DNA from: Heterodera schachtii
Taxonomy: Eukaryota; Nematoda; Chromadorea; Rhabditida; Heteroderidae
Length of the DNA: 64,000 nucleotides
NCBI GenBank assembly: GCA_023374025.1
Contig: SIJG01000051.1
Span: 1,007,865-1,071,864 of the forward strand
Direction: 5' to 3'
Position numbers and translations under genes: made by a program. Position 1 is the first letter of the stretch, and every line of letters begins with the position of its first letter. This document shows, piece by piece, positions 1-12,720 of the stretch. The notes under the pieces were generated by a model, which saw only the letters and a list, made by a program, of their open reading frames with translations, was not told where the DNA came from and did no database searches.

Positions 1-515
1 AAATAGAATTATATCACAAATTAATTAATTAGCACTTTTTTCTTCCTAATAATTTGGGCAATCTTTTTTTCTTTTGGTTTATGAGCCGTTCCGAATTCTT
101 TTTTTTTCTCTAATTTTTACTTTAATAAATGTAGACAGGAAATAAAACAAAAATATTTTTAAAAAGATTGAAGTTCATTAAGAGAGAAAGAAATAAAGAA
201 ATGATAATTGTTGCTTTTTTTTTTGTTTTTAGCTGTCTAAATATATTTTAAATATATTTATTTTTCTTTAATAACTTTAAATTATTTTTTTCATTGAATT
301 GTCTGCGATATAATTTCATCCTTTTGCACAAATATTTCAACTAATAACAACAAAAATATATAAATAAATAAATTTTTATGTTTCTAAAAGTTTTTCTATG
401 CTTTTATTATTTATTAATTAATTACATTATTTATGTATTCTTTATTTATTTTTTGCTCATAATTATTTTGGTTTTGTATAATAAACGTGAATTTTGTGAA
501 AAATGAATTTTTGAC
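1..515. other. AT-rich DNA, no gene seen
   Basis: A- and T-run rich sequence with stops in all frames. Nothing is recognisable before the LINE relic that starts near 516. Confidence 0.6.
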
Positions 516-705
516 TTTTTGTTAGAAATCGGGTGGTTTAATACCAGAAATTCGATTTCATCAGATTTATCTATAGGTGCCAAATATACAACCATTTTTA
601 GCAAATCGGCTAAGTAAAAGAGGTGGTGGATGTGCTATACTAATAAGTACTTATATTCCTAAGCTTGGAATTAACCTAGAATTGATTAAATTAATTACCG
701 AATAA
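516..705 (+). pseudogene. Relic of a non-LTR retrotransposon (LINE) endonuclease domain
   Basis: The frame beginning at 541 reads IPEIRFHQIYL, a stop at 574-576, then PFLANRLSKRGGGCAIL and STYIPKLGIN up to a stop at 703-705. A basic residue followed by a glycine triplet and a hydrophobic strand (KRGGGCAIL, codons from about 616) is characteristic of the exonuclease/endonuclease/phosphatase domain of LINE elements, which nicks target DNA for target-primed reverse transcription. The preceding frame (522-539) reads LEIGWF, resembling the family's ETWL block, so a one-base frameshift near 540 plus the in-frame stop make this a dead fragment. No reverse transcriptase was found nearby. I am fairly sure of the domain and cannot assign the clade. 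Confidence 0.55.
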
Positions 706-1781
706 AGAACAATAATCATTCGTAATTATTTATTAGCAATTAGTTTATGTCACGAAGGTTACAGAAAGTTTTTCAACATCAGATTACCACATGATAGAAT
801 TTCTAATTAAAAAAAACGTATTTATACTCTCGAATTATTTTAGTTTTTCGGCCAAATATAACCATTGATTTGTGCTGACTTAATTTTACTGCCCTTTTTA
901 TCTGTCCATTATTGGATTTAAAAACTAACCATTATATTTTATTTTTTTAATTTCTTTGAAATTATTTAACCGATTAATTACAATAATATATAAATATTTT
1001 ATTTATTAAGATAATAAAACAAAATGGTACATCATTAAAGCAATTGAAGTATTTAGATTTTAGCAGACAAATTAATTTTTTTTTACAGTTGCATATATTG
1101 TTTAATTTATTGTATTGCTGCATAAAATAAATGGACAACTAAAAAATATTTAAATTTAGGCCAATAAATTTTCGCTAAAGTTAAAATAATTTTTTTATAA
1201 GTTAGTTGCTCTAATTGTTTTATTTAATTATATTTATTAATTTGTAAAGCTTGTATTGCCGCATAAATAATGGGGTTTAAAACATTATTTAGTTAATTGA
1301 TATTGTTATTATATTTTAATGTTTTAAAATTCTTATGTATTATTTAAGGATTTCTGGATAACATTAAAATAAATATTTTTAATAAAGACGGAATGCATTA
1401 AATTATTATTAAAAAAATTTAAAAAAAACATACTCTAGATTGATATCCGTATATTCCTAAATATTTTTTATCACTTATTTTTTTTTAAATTATTAAAAGA
1501 ATTTAAACCAAAAAGATTGTTTTTTATATTATTATCTGAAAACTTTTTTTAGATTTACGTAATTTCTTGAACACATTTGCCTAAGGATAAATTAAAAATT
1601 ATTTGTTTTGTATAAAATAAATGAATTGGTTTTATTTATTCGAAAATAAAATAAAACAAATCTTTGATATTTATTTATACCAATTTTCAATAATTAAAAA
1701 ATAAAATAATATTAAATATAAATATTTAATAATTTCCTAATATTTGAATTGTTGGTCCCTTACGTTCAATTTTTTGGGGTG
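706..1781. other. AT-rich DNA, no gene seen
   Basis: About 1 kb of low-complexity A/T sequence. The frame of the LINE relic can be followed a little past 705 but with too many stops to annotate. Nothing else is supported. Confidence 0.5.
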
Positions 1782-1828
1782 CCGTGATCATGGATCACGG
1801 ATATCCGTGATTGGAAATTCAATCACGG
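1782..1828. repeat. Chained palindromes built from CCGTGAT / ATCACGG
   Basis: Four arms alternate in orientation. CCGTGATC (1782-1789) pairs with GATCACGG (1793-1800) across a 3-base loop. CCGTGATTG (1805-1813) pairs with CAATCACGG (1820-1828) across a 6-base loop. The two inner arms form a perfect 18-base palindrome at 1794-1811. The block is strikingly GC-rich for its surroundings. It could form two small hairpins or a cruciform, or be a remnant of templated repair. No gene is attached. Confidence 0.85.
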
Positions 1829-3415
1829 TCAGCGCTTATTAAATTTATTTTATTATAATTTATTAGTTCATAAAAACAGTTTAAAATAACCAAAAAAAAT
1901 ATTTAGTTAACCATTTACAAAACTTAAATAAAAATATTTATTGTACTTTTTAAATAAATTCAAATATATATTTCAATTAACTTTATTAAATTTTATAAAG
2001 ATTGAATATTATTTATTATTTGATTTTGTTTAAATATAATAAAAAAATTATATTATGTTTTGTAAAAAAATTTTTTAAATAATAATTAATAAAATAATTG
2101 GCATTTATATAGTCTATAATTTTGTAATCTAAATTTATTTATTAGCTTTTAATATAAGTTTTTTTATAAGTTTCTTATCATTTTTTTTCCAGCTGAGCGC
2201 GCTTCAAAATGCAATGAATTTTGGTGGTGCATTTATTGCATTTTCCATATTTTTAATTCTTCGTTTTTTACATTTTTTATTTATTATCATAGAAATTTAT
2301 TTTCGCTTATTAAGAACTTATATAAATAATAATTGGAAATTTTATAATATTTTTATATTATTCACAAATTATTGGTTTTATTTTTTAATTTTTACGCAAA
2401 TTATATAAAAATTAATTGTTCTCGGGAATACATCGTTTCGAATGTTATGTCTTTAAATGAACTTTTATATTTCATTAATATTTACGAATTAGCTTCAACC
2501 TCGCCCAAATAAATAGATATATTTATTAAATGAAAATTTAATGTCTTCATTTTATTTAAGAATTAGGATCTCATCTTCTTTTTATTTGAAGATTAAACCA
2601 ATAATAATAATATCTTTATAAATCCTTTTCAAAAATTACTTTGTATTGTTTTTTATTGGAGCAAATTGGCATAATATTTGTGCTTTTCTATTTCTCATCA
2701 TTTAATTATTTTGACATTTGCTCTTTTTTCCGAAGAAGTTTTTACTGGCCAAAATATTCACAAAAAATTATTGTTTAATTATCATATTATAATTATTATT
2801 ATATCCTTTATTTTCATGATACTTTTGGTATATAAAAACAGAATGCATTTCATATTTTGTTAATCGTTTTCTTTAAATTAACATTTATTAATGAATTTAT
2901 ACTTTTATTTCGTGCTTATCAGTCGATCATTCATTAAATATGGAAGTGAGAAAAAATATATTCAATTTGGATTTAGGGGACGCCGTGGAAAATTATGACT
3001 TGTTTATAAATTTTCCCAAAGAATTATAATTTTTCTGAACGGGATTTTGGGTCAGGCGATATAAAACCTTGTGAAAACGCGGAAATTTCTTGAATTTGTC
3101 AACTAATTACGCACAAAAATAGAAAATTTGGTGTTTTTAGGCTGTTCTTAAAAAGAAGAAAAACATTAAAGGAAGAAAAATACTCACTGCAAAATATTGT
3201 AATGAAGTGAAATGAAAATAGAATAGAAATAAAACTCACGGAAATTGGAAATTATTCTGTGCTTGTATTTTTATATTTTAAATTTATTATTATTTTATAT
3301 TCCCTTTAAGCAAAAATTATTATCAGTCATTTAATAACCGGTAAAAAAATTTTTTTTAAATTTTTTAGCTTTGAATTACATTTTGATAGTTTAAAAAAAA
3401 ATTGTTTTCCTTATA
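1829..3415. other. T-rich DNA with two weak coding-like stretches
   Basis: Mostly T-rich sequence. At 2191 a good acceptor (TTTTTTTTCCAG) precedes a frame reading LSALQNAMNFGGAFIAF that runs into a hydrophobic, T-driven ORF ending at 2408. At 2939-3028 an ATG opens a 29-residue frame beginning MEVRKNIFNLDLGDAVENYD. Neither has a recognisable domain or a donor site. Short open frames like these are expected by chance in this composition, so I do not call them genes. Confidence 0.4.
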
Positions 3416-3794
3416 CACTGTGTAACATTAATATAAGGACACCCTGTTTTTTATGAGCTTGACCACTTCCCATGAACCGATCGACTTGAAATTTAAATTG
3501 TACGTAGCAATTGTGAAAATATTAAGGTTCTAAAATTGAAAATCCGAAATAATGACGGAAAAAAATTTTACGAATTTTTTTTCAAAAATGGGGTGTAACA
3601 TAAATATAAGGACACTTTTTTCAAAAGGCTGTAACTTTTTGAGTTGAGTATTAAAAATCTGAAAAAATTCATTTAAGCTTATCTTTTGGTACTGATAAAA
3701 AAAAGTCATTTGCACCTTAAATTTCAACTCGATCGGTTCATGGGAAGTCAAACTAACCAAAAATAGTATGTCCTTATATTAATGTTACACAGTG
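3416..3794. mobile_element. Tc1/mariner-type MITE, 379 bp, with TA target duplication
   Basis: Both ends begin CACTGTGTAACATTAA in inverted orientation, and the terminal inverted repeats stay similar for about 85 bp, including an inner block containing CCCATGAACCGATCGA. The element is flanked by TA on each side (3414-3415 and 3795-3796), the target duplication expected for the Tc1/mariner superfamily. It encodes no transposase; the open frame across its interior is incidental. A third partial copy of the tip (TGTAACATAAATATAAGG) lies inside at 3594-3615 in the left-end orientation. This resembles the inner direct repeat of IR/DR-type Tc1 elements, or marks a nested rearrangement. It is non-autonomous, so mobility would need a transposase from elsewhere. 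Confidence 0.9.
3594..3615 (+). repeat. Internal copy of the MITE tip
   Basis: It matches the outer tip at 3421-3442 with few differences and has the same orientation. In IR/DR Tc1-like transposons an inner transposase-binding repeat sits about 160-180 bp inside the outer one, which fits this spacing. Confidence 0.7.
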
Positions 3795-5490
3795 TATGTT
3801 CTTCAATTAAATAAATTTCTGCTCTTTCAATATTACCTCATTTACCAATTACTTTTTTGTTTTATATTTCAGTTTACTTTTATTTTTTTGAAAAATTTTA
3901 ATCTAATCAAATGCAGTATTTGTTATGTTTTTGTTAATAATTTCATTTTATGATTAGCAAAAATGAAATAAATTAAAATTATATTAATTTATCTATACAC
4001 CCACTTCTATTATCTCTTGTCACAGACTCGTTTCTTCTTTTGTTTTCAGTTAAGCTAAAAAATTTAATTCTCTTTTTTTAAGAATTTAATGAGCAAATTG
4101 TAATTCTTAATATTTATTTTAAGTTTATTAATACTATTTTAAACAATTTGAGTTTTATATGATTTATTAATGCCGTCTCCTTTTAAGATAATTTGAATTC
4201 AGTTTTATATTTTTTTACCCAGCTTTTTATGATCAAACTTTTAGCTTTTAATTAATTTATATTTATGAATTGAAAATAATTTTTAATTTCTAAATTTATT
4301 TCTAACTCCTAAATTTTGTTTGGCGTTCATTTTTACTCAAGGCGAATGTATAGGAATAATTTTTTTGTTTAGCGTTGACAACTTTTTTGTTTTCTATTTT
4401 TATGTACATTTTATTAATATTTCGAGTTTAATCTACATTTTAGTTTTAAATTTGTAAACTTTTGTCGTTTATTTTAAATAATTCAAGGGTTCATTTTTAT
4501 TTTATGTATTTATATTAAATTTTGTATTCAGTATATGCAATAAGGTAAAGTTTTGTCGTTTTTTAATGTATTTTTTAAGCCTGTTTAGTCAAATATTGAA
4601 TAGAAACATATTTTACATATTTTTTACCAATATATTTCAGTCTAATATTAATATGATTATCATGAAACTGAAAATGTATTTTAAGGCTTTTCCCACAAAA
4701 AGGTTTGGACAGAAACTTTTTATTGATTAAACAAATAATAATTTTATTCAATATTTTTAGGTTTAAATATATTGAGGATGTTTATGAGGTAATATTTGAT
4801 TGCCAATTTTTTCCATCATATGTCGCTTATGATTTACAATATTCATCTCTTCAAACCCCATAATTAAACGTTTTTTTTTATTTATTAGGTAGCAAAAAAG
4901 TTCACATATTAATCAATTTATTAAAATTGTTATAATTGTCACCTTTTAATATTACGCGATATGAAATTTTTTATTCTATTACTTTATTCATTATATATTT
5001 TAATATTCAATTAAATCTTTTCTCTAATTTTTTGATAATTTACAATTTCAAATGTTTGTTGAACTTTGTTTTCTTTTTATGAAAAATTTTAATATATTAT
5101 AACGACAATTCTTATTGTCAATGTTTACTTTGTAATTATTTCTATTAATTTGTTTTCTAATTGTTTATTTTTAGAGTTTAAAAATTTTTGTCTTGCTGAT
5201 TTTTTTTATTCACTTGCTGTGGTTATGTTCAAATTGTAAAATCCCTTTATATTTTTTAAATAATTATATTTTTTATAATTTTATCATTTACACGTAAATT
5301 ATTTCATATAAATTAATAACTTTAGTTTTTATTATCTCGTCAAATCTTCTTCTTAATTGGTCAGTAGCTTCACATTTTTTTCTTATTTATTATAAATTAA
5401 TTTATTTGAAATTATTATATCCGTGATTATTTTTGCATAGAATAATTGTTAAATCTGTTTATGAATTTAAAATATTAATTACTATTAGAG
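3795..5490. other. T-rich DNA, no gene seen
   Basis: Long T-rich stretch. Several acceptor-like TTTTCAG or TTTCAG strings occur (for example near 3870, 4050 and 4640), but no downstream frame with a matching donor was found. It could be intronic on the + strand, which cannot be decided from sequence alone. Confidence 0.45.
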
Positions 5491-5555
5491 ACCGGAATTT
5501 TGAAAATACCGGGCCCTAGACCGGTCATAGACAATTGACCGGGACCGGGCCGCCC
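5491..5555. repeat. GC island of repeated ACCGG words
   Basis: ACCGG(G) starts at 5491, 5508, 5520, 5538 and 5544, with spacings of 17, 12, 18 and 6. Inverted partners are present (GGGCCC at 5511-5516, ACCGGT at 5520-5525). It is one of several such word islands in this window. Confidence 0.75.
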
Positions 5556-8534
5556 GTTCAAAAAAGCCCTTTTACTGAAATGTTAAACTTTCAAAAATTC
5601 ACCTTAAACCCAGAAAAATTCTATGAAAATATTAGAAACGATTGTTTATCATCATATGATGAAGAATGACAATTTGGGCATTTTTCCTAAAATTGAATAT
5701 CATAAAAATTCAAATGAACTAATTAATAAATATTAATAAAAGCCTAAAGTTTTATAGTATAAATAAATAAAGAAACGAACTAAAATAAAAATTTTTTAAT
5801 AAAATAAATAAAATCCATTTAATTTTTTTATCATTTGAATAAAGTGCTGGCAAATAAATACGTTAATGCATTTTGAAGCAATTACAAGTTATTATTAGCT
5901 TAATCTTAGATTTTTTGTGGATTTTGTTTTATATTTTATACTTTTAAAAGAATTATAGAATCATTGACAAAATTTTCTTAATGAAATTTATTTACACATT
6001 AAATTGAATAAAATATTGAAATATGATTTCTAATTAAACTAGATTATTGCATAAATTTTGGCAAAAGAAAAATTATAAGCCAACATAAAGTAATTAAATT
6101 TTATTTTAATATATATTTTTTTTTATTAAAGTATGTAAATTATATTTATTATTGTAAACCTGAGTTATATATTTGGTCAATATTATTTTTTGTAATAATT
6201 TTCATTTTTATAATAAAAATGATCCCTGTTGATAACTCTCGTACAGAAGGACGGCACAAATTTCTTATTAATTATTTCTATTAAATTAGATGAATTTTTT
6301 TGATTTTTTTAAAGTAAGTTCTTTAAAACTGGATCTTGTTCTTGTCTTCGTTTGTCCCAAGAAGCAATTTAAAACTATTTCAATTAATAATAATTTAAAT
6401 TATTTTTCATTTATTTAATTTTTCAGATACCACATAATTAACTGCATTTATTTTTCATTGTTTATTTATTATTATTAAAATTTCGTTTTTATACATTAAT
6501 TTTGAAGAACATAAATTTTTTCTGCCATAAGAACAAACAAAAATTGCCTTTCTCGTTATTATTTATAAATCAAATCGGTGCTGATAGGCGTCGTAGGGCG
6601 AAATTTTGACAATTAAAGTACAATTTTTTAAATGTTTTCACCAAAAAGGGCCGATTTTTGGAATTTTATCCAATTAATCACGACATTTTTTTTTTACTTT
6701 TAAACCGCTTTTTTCGGCGCGCCTTTTCATAAAACCTTTTGAGGAACAGTGAGGGTCTGCTATGCCGATAGGCGCCGTCGGAAATATTTTATTATTTTTA
6801 ATACTATTAATTAATAGATTTTGTCCAAAAAATGGACGAATTTTAGGACTTAAACCAATTTTTTAATGAAAAATATGAATTTTTCTAGTTCAGCATATGG
6901 AGAGAATCAAAGAAAAATATATGTATTTACATAAAAAAGACAAAGTTTTATGTCAATTTTTGAAAAATTTAATGAAAATTTGGGGACCCGGGAAAATATT
7001 GGATTTTAAGAAAATTAGCAAAAAATAATATTTTTTATTTATCTAATGAATTATTTTTTATTTATTCAGCTCCCATAGATATTTTTCTATAAAAATTAAA
7101 TCTGAATGGATTTATATAAGCAATATTAGTTTGGTAATTTTTAAATTGGTCATTTATCAAAAATGAAGGACATGGAATTTATTGTTGTTTAATTAATAAT
7201 TTTTAATTTAAAAATATTAATTTATTTTGGACATTAATTTGTTAATTTTTTTTACTCTAATTAGTTTTTTAAAAATTTATGTTAATTTATTATTTAATTA
7301 CGTTTAACTTTTATTTAAAAATGACGCTGAATTGTGATGTTTCCAGATCTGTTTTAATTATTATTTATTATATGTGAAATAATTTTGTGATGTTAATAAA
7401 TGATATAAAATTATCATAGCCCATGTTGGTTATAATTTTCACTATGAAGGATTAATTTTGTATCAATTAATTATTATTTTCTTTTAATCTTGCTAGTAAA
7501 AAATGCATGTCGGCCGAAGAAGCAATATCCCTTTTTGAGAATTAGACTAATTATTTTTTATTCATTTTTATAATCGATGCACTTATGACAGCGAATGGGT
7601 GGGGAAGATTTGTGACTAAGAATGATAGTGGAATTGTATTATTCTAATTATTATAATCAATTTAAAATTTGGAAGATTTTAATGAAAATAATTTAATTTT
7701 TCTTTCTCTATTATAATGCTAATTAAATTGTTTAATTTAATATTAAAAAATTAAAAATGTTTTTCCCGCAACCGGTAAATTAATTGTCGCACATAAACTT
7801 TTTTGTTGATAAAAACAATTAAAAATTTCATTAAATACTTACAATTGTTTCTATGAATTGATATTCTTTTCATTTGGCTTCGGCTTTAGATTGTTCATGT
7901 CATTTTTGCTTTTATTTGTTTAATTTTGTTTTTACACGAGCAATTAACCAATCGTCAAAATTTGTTGTTGATAATTGGTAATTTAATTTAAATTACGACT
8001 TTAAAATTATTAATTTTGCCTTACATTTGGTTTTCATTAATAATCACGAAGACCATTAATAACAATAATTATCTTTAGAATATTTTATCATGAAGAGTCA
8101 TAGGTTTTTCTCAACAATTTTAATTAATTCGAATATTTACTTAGAACTGACAAGGACTAAAACTAAATTACAAAAAAGTTAATTTATATATGATATTATT
8201 TTTACATTTAAAAAATTTATTTTTAACATTTTAACTATGATTATTGCTTGTACATTTATTTTTTTGCCCTCATTTCTGCATTTCCATTGTTGGTTTTTAT
8301 TCATTAAATAATTATTTGAATTTTTTTATAAAATTAGTTAAAATATTTTCAAATTTTTATTTCTTTATTTGTATCTGAATTTAAATATTCATTTAAATTT
8401 AATATTTTTGTGTTTACATAGAATTAAATTATTTCAATTATTTTAATAATTAATTTTTTTATAAAAATAATTGTAATTATCCAACTAAAATAGTATCAAT
8501 ATTTTAGGATTATTGTAATAATTAAAATTGCATA
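5556..8534. other. T-rich DNA with dispersed short repeats, no firm gene
   Basis: Contains one member of a 50 bp repeat pair (6215-6263, see separate entry). Two short coding-like reads were noticed: near 7510, MSAEEAISLFEN before a stop, and at about 7585, MTANGWGRFVTKNDSGIVLF before a stop. No splice sites or domains support them. Confidence 0.4.
6215..6263 (+). repeat. Dispersed 50 bp repeat, copy 1
   Basis: Shares AAAATGATYCCT and then a block ending ACGGCACAAATTT with 10794-10840. The similarity lies in otherwise unlike T-rich DNA, so it is probably common descent and not shared base composition. Function unknown. Confidence 0.55.
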
Positions 8535-8958
8535 ATGTCGTTCTTCAACTCGAATATTTATTATTCCCATCCTGGAGAACACTCTTCATATAACTGGCGT
8601 AAATTTTTATTTATTTTAAATTTTTACATTTGTTTTACGATTGCGAACATTAGTATTTTTGTTTTATTATTTATTAATTAAATTGTTTTTAATAGACTGA
8701 ATATGTATTTAGATTTATTTTCTATTAAATCTTGACCAAGAACAAGATGCTCGATCTCGTTTACTAGAAAAAATGTTTATAAGTACAATTATTTTCATTT
8801 ATCGTAATTTTAAATAATTTTCTTAAATTTATTTATAAGAGATCAAGTAATTGAATTTATTAACTATTTAGTTTTGTTATTTGGTATTAAATAGTCATTT
8901 TAAAATTCATTTGTTTCTTTTACTAATTAGTTTTTATGACGCTTTATTTCCTTTGCAG

Positions 8959-9013
8959 TAAAATGATGCGCTTTATCAAATATCTTGGCATAGATAATGT
9001 TGCACAAAATATT
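8959..9013 (+). other. Candidate 5' exon with trans/cis acceptor and GTAAGT donor
   Basis: A good acceptor (TTTCCTTTGCAG, ending 8958) is followed within four bases by ATGATG, then an open frame reading MMRFIKYLGIDNVAQNI. It ends at a consensus donor AG|GTAAGT near 9014. In nematodes an acceptor just upstream of the first ATG is typical of spliced-leader trans-splicing, so this could be a first coding exon. An upstream ATG frame at 8535-8598 (MSFFNSNIYYSHPGEHSS) with a GTAAAT donor does not join it in phase. No following exon was found. The sequence is not recognised. Confidence 0.25.
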
Positions 9014-9639
9014 AGGTAAGTCATTAAATTGATTATATATATTTTTTTATTTTTCTTTATATAGTTAGTTAAAATGTTATTTTAATTAGAATATTTCATT
9101 TTTGAGAGAAATTTTTCTTGGGTTCGTCAATTTGTTATTTTGTTGCCATTCCGTTTTCGCGCTTTTACATATTTTGTTGTATCATTCTCATTTTTAAGGT
9201 TTTTAATTAAATATTGAAATTGTTTTCATCCTATTAGAATATTAATTATTTTTTACAATAAATAAATACTGACTTATTATTATTATTTTTATATTTATTG
9301 TACATAAAAATATGTTTTTTTAAATTCCTCTAATATATGTTTTTTACTTTGTAAAGGATCTTGTGGAATTTATTAAATTAATAATTTTCTAAATATTTTG
9401 GTTACTCTTGAGTTGAGTAACAAAAGTAATGCATTAATATTTTTGAGAAAGTGCTCTGAAACGCACTAAATTTTATTGTCATGCTATTAATGTACTCTAA
9501 TGATTATATTTTGAAAATGGTATAAGAATTAAAATTTTAAACCTTACTTTTTCCAATTATTTATTGTGCTTATTTTTCAGATAATAATATATTGACTAAT
9601 AGTCGTTAGTTTTTTAGAATATATTCCAATTAAATTTTA

Positions 9640-9760
9640 CAATTTTCTCTAAATTATAAATAACAAATTAAAATAATTTCAATAAATAAATAAATTAATT
9701 TTATTAACTCGCTCTGTTACGTCGGTTTCAATGAAGTTGTTTCTCCTATTTATTCTCTGT
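9640..9760 (+). repeat. Diverged direct duplication, copy 1 (period about 640)
   Basis: Starts with AAATTATAAATAA and runs through a block with CTGTT and TCAACGAAGTT-like text (here TCAATGAAGTTGTTTCTC). It aligns to 10280-10400. A shorter third match to the GAAGT-ATTTC part lies near 10450. Non-coding as far as can be seen. Confidence 0.65.
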
Positions 9761-10279
9761 TTATTTTGTTTGTGTATATTAACGTTTTATTTTTCTTTTT
9801 GTTTTATATCATTATATGTTTGATTTCTATTAATGGCAATAATATATATTATTTAATTATATATATTAGTTTTTTGAGAATTATTTATTTTTCCAATTTT
9901 AATGAATAGTTTTTTAATTTTGTTAATTTTTCAAAAAAGTTAAAAATATCATAATATTTATTAATTTTTCTATTCAAAGAGGAATTGTTTCTCTCTTTTA
10001 TTATGTTTTTGAATTTTAAAGTCATTAATATATTTTTTATTAATAATCATTTGTTGCCAAATTATTTTACTATTATCTGTTATCGATTTCTGTCTTTCAT
10101 CTTGATCCATAGTTATTTTTAATGTTAGGTTGTGTTATTTATTTATTTAATTCAAATATTTTTCAAGCATCTGGAAAATTTTATTTTATTAATTACTAAT
10201 GTTGGTTGATGATTTTAATATAATTTGTTGAAAACTGAAACTTTTAAAAATTAATTGATTTTTATTAAATCTATAAAAT

Positions 10280-10400
10280 CAAATTTTTCTTTAAATTATA
10301 AATAATAAATTAAAATAATTTCAAAAGAAATAAATATTTTTTTATTAATTCATTCTGTTCCACTTGGGTTCAACGAAGTTATTTCTCGTCTAAGTTTGTT
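10280..10400 (+). repeat. Diverged direct duplication, copy 2 (period about 640)
   Basis: Partner of 9640-9760, with the same order of AT-rich lead and the GAAGTTATTTCTCG block. Several substitutions and indels show the duplication is old. Confidence 0.65.
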
Positions 10401-10793
10401 CAAAATTTCAAGTACACTAAATTATAATTTTATGTTTAAATTTTCAAGTTCAATGAAGTAATTTCACAAAAAATTCTCTTCACGGTACGACTACGCACCT
10501 TTTTAATTTTACTTGCAGAAACACATAATTAATCGTTGTTCTTTTGCTTTTTTCGTCTTATTGTTTTTATAATTTCGTTTTGTTTATATTCTTTATCCAT
10601 CTGTTTTATCCAAATATCTATGGCTTTTAAAAATACATTTTAAATAAAATAAAATATTTATAAAATAACATAATTTATAATTTGAATTCTTTCTTTAGGC
10701 GATGTTTTTAAGACTGCAAATTGAAATGTTTGTAATGTTTACTGTTTGATTAAAAGATATATTATTTTTTTGTATTTTTTAAATTTTTTATAT

Positions 10794-10840
10794 TAAAATG
10801 ATTCCTCATTATAGTCTTGTACGAAGACGGCACAAATTTT
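10794..10840 (+). repeat. Dispersed 50 bp repeat, copy 2
   Basis: Partner of 6215-6263. It ends in GAAGACGGCACAAATTTT. The putative reading frame of copy 1 is stopped here, which argues against coding. Confidence 0.55.
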
Positions 10841-11239
10841 GACGTTTGGGTTTACCAACCAAAACCAAATAATCAACATCTTTTAGAATTATTATTATTT
10901 TTTTCATTTAATACATAAAAATTTGACATTTTTAATTTTTTGTCAATATCAAATAATGGTTATTTTTTAATTTCCGTTTATTATTCCATGGGACTAATTT
11001 TGTTTTACCTTTTCAAGTGCATTAAATTGAGAATTTTATTTATTTTTTATTTTTGGCCACAGAAAATTTATTTAATGAAATTCTCTTCATTAATTTTTTG
11101 AAAAATTTATTTATTGATAAAAAAATAAATTTTATGTTCGCAAATTTTTGTAAATTTATTGTCGCTTTTTAATTATTCATTAAATTGTTAAACTAAACAA
11201 AATGAATAAAAAAAAATTTTTGATTTATTTTCTCTTAAT

Positions 11240-11400
11240 TTTTTTTTGAAATTTTATTATTATTTTTGAATGTAAGTGCTATTAAATTCTTGTTCAAAAA
11301 CCGATCTTATTCCATTTACTCCGGTTTGTTGAATATCTAAAGAAGCTATATTTTTCATAACTTATAAAATTATTTCTATTTAAACATAATTTTAAAATGA
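11240..11400 (+). repeat. Diverged direct duplication, copy 1 (period 432)
   Basis: Shares with 11672-11832 the order GTAAGTGCT (11272), ATTCTTG, CGGTTTGTTGA and AAGAAGC, followed by AT-rich sequence. Weaker relatives seem to occur near 6310-6390 and 8725-8770. The conserved left edge reads like a splice donor, but no exon precedes it. Confidence 0.6.
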
Positions 11401-11545
11401 TTTTCTTTTTTAAAATAAATCTCTTATTTCAAAATTAATTTTCAAAATTTTATCAGCTTTGTAAATTGCCACTTATATTGGTTTGAAATTTAGTTTAGTT
11501 TGAATTTTATACTTGTCTTATTTCGAGACATTTGGTATTATATGC

Positions 11546-11592
11546 ATAATAATAATGATGATGATAATAATAATAATAATAATAATAATAAA
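11546..11592 (+). repeat. AAT/ATG microsatellite
   Basis: A run of AAT triplets interrupted by ATG triplets. Confidence 0.9.
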
Positions 11593-11671
11593 ATAATATT
11601 TTTTATAATAAATGTTTTTTATGTCAATTTTGCCGAATATATGAAATATTTTTTTGATATTTATAAGGAAC

Positions 11672-11832
11672 ATTAATTGAAATTTTGTTATTTATTTTTG
11701 AAGGTAAGTGCTATAAATTCTTGAACAAAAAATTTCTCGACTTTGAATAGCATTCGCTCTGGTTTGTTGAGAATTAAGAAGCAATATTTTAAAATTCTAT
11801 AAAATTAATTTTATTTAAGCAACTTTTTAAAT
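11672..11832 (+). repeat. Diverged direct duplication, copy 2 (period 432)
   Basis: Partner of 11240-11400. GTAAGTGCT is at 11704-11712, followed by ATTCTTGAAC, CTGGTTTGTTGAGA and AAGAAGCAATATT. Confidence 0.6.
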
Positions 11833-12570
11833 TACTTTTGAACGAAAACGTGCAAAAAGTCGCTCTTTTTTGCCATCGTTTCGCTACTTTTTCATTATTT
11901 AACTATTATAAAATTTATTAAATTATACTTGAAAATTTATTATTTTATTTTACAATTTAATTCATTTATTTTAATAATTAGTTTAATCATTTTATTTATG
12001 CTTTTGCTAAACTCTAATCATACTTTTATATTTATTGAATATACGCATACATATGTCTTATTTAATTCACTTATAGAACATGCTTGTAAATGTGCGCCAA
12101 CAAATTCTACATTATCAATTCATAATTAATTATTGTTTTTTTTTTCCAAATAATATTTCATTGGTGAAGATGATTTTTTTTTAAATTTAATTACGAACCA
12201 GGTAAAATATTTATAATTTATTCAATATAGTTTTTTAGTTTTAATTTTTGTATTAATCTTTCATCTGCCTTGTAATTTTTGCCTATTTTGTCATTTTGCC
12301 CAAAATTATTTTTAAAAATGCAAAAATACAGCCCTATAAATGAAATATTTCTCAAAAATTTATTTATTTATTTTCTTCACAAGAGTTTGTGATTTAAAAA
12401 TTATTTAGCTTAAAACTGACTTGGCCTATTTTTTTTTTACTTTTTTGAATAAATTTTGTCACTTTACACAAATAAAAATAAGGTTTTTCGTGCCTATTTT
12501 AGGGGCTTTACAGCCTAGAGCCTACCTATTTTGGCAGTTTTAGAGCCTAAAAATTTAATCCCTAGTCATA

Positions 12571-12720
12571 ATTAAGGACCGGATTTATATGAACAAAAAA
12601 AATCCAAAATATGGATTATAATGTAGACGAAAAAATCACAAATTATGGATGAAACATTGACAAAAACGTTGAAACATAGACAAAAAAGATGAAAATATGA
12701 AAAAAATTTCTAAAAATTGG
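12571..12720 (+). repeat. Dispersed 150 bp repeat rich in ATGGA words, + copy
   Basis: Begins AAGGACCGGATTTATATG and continues with repeated ATGGAT, GACGAAAAAAT and GAAACAT words. The reverse complement of 40536-40684 matches along the whole length. Both copies carry a common edge at GGACCGGATTTATATG, so this looks like the end of a transposable element. No coding capacity is seen. Confidence 0.8.

Noticed and set aside
3530..3760. 76-aa minus frame
   Set aside because: Lies inside the MITE and includes its terminal repeat; MITEs are non-coding.
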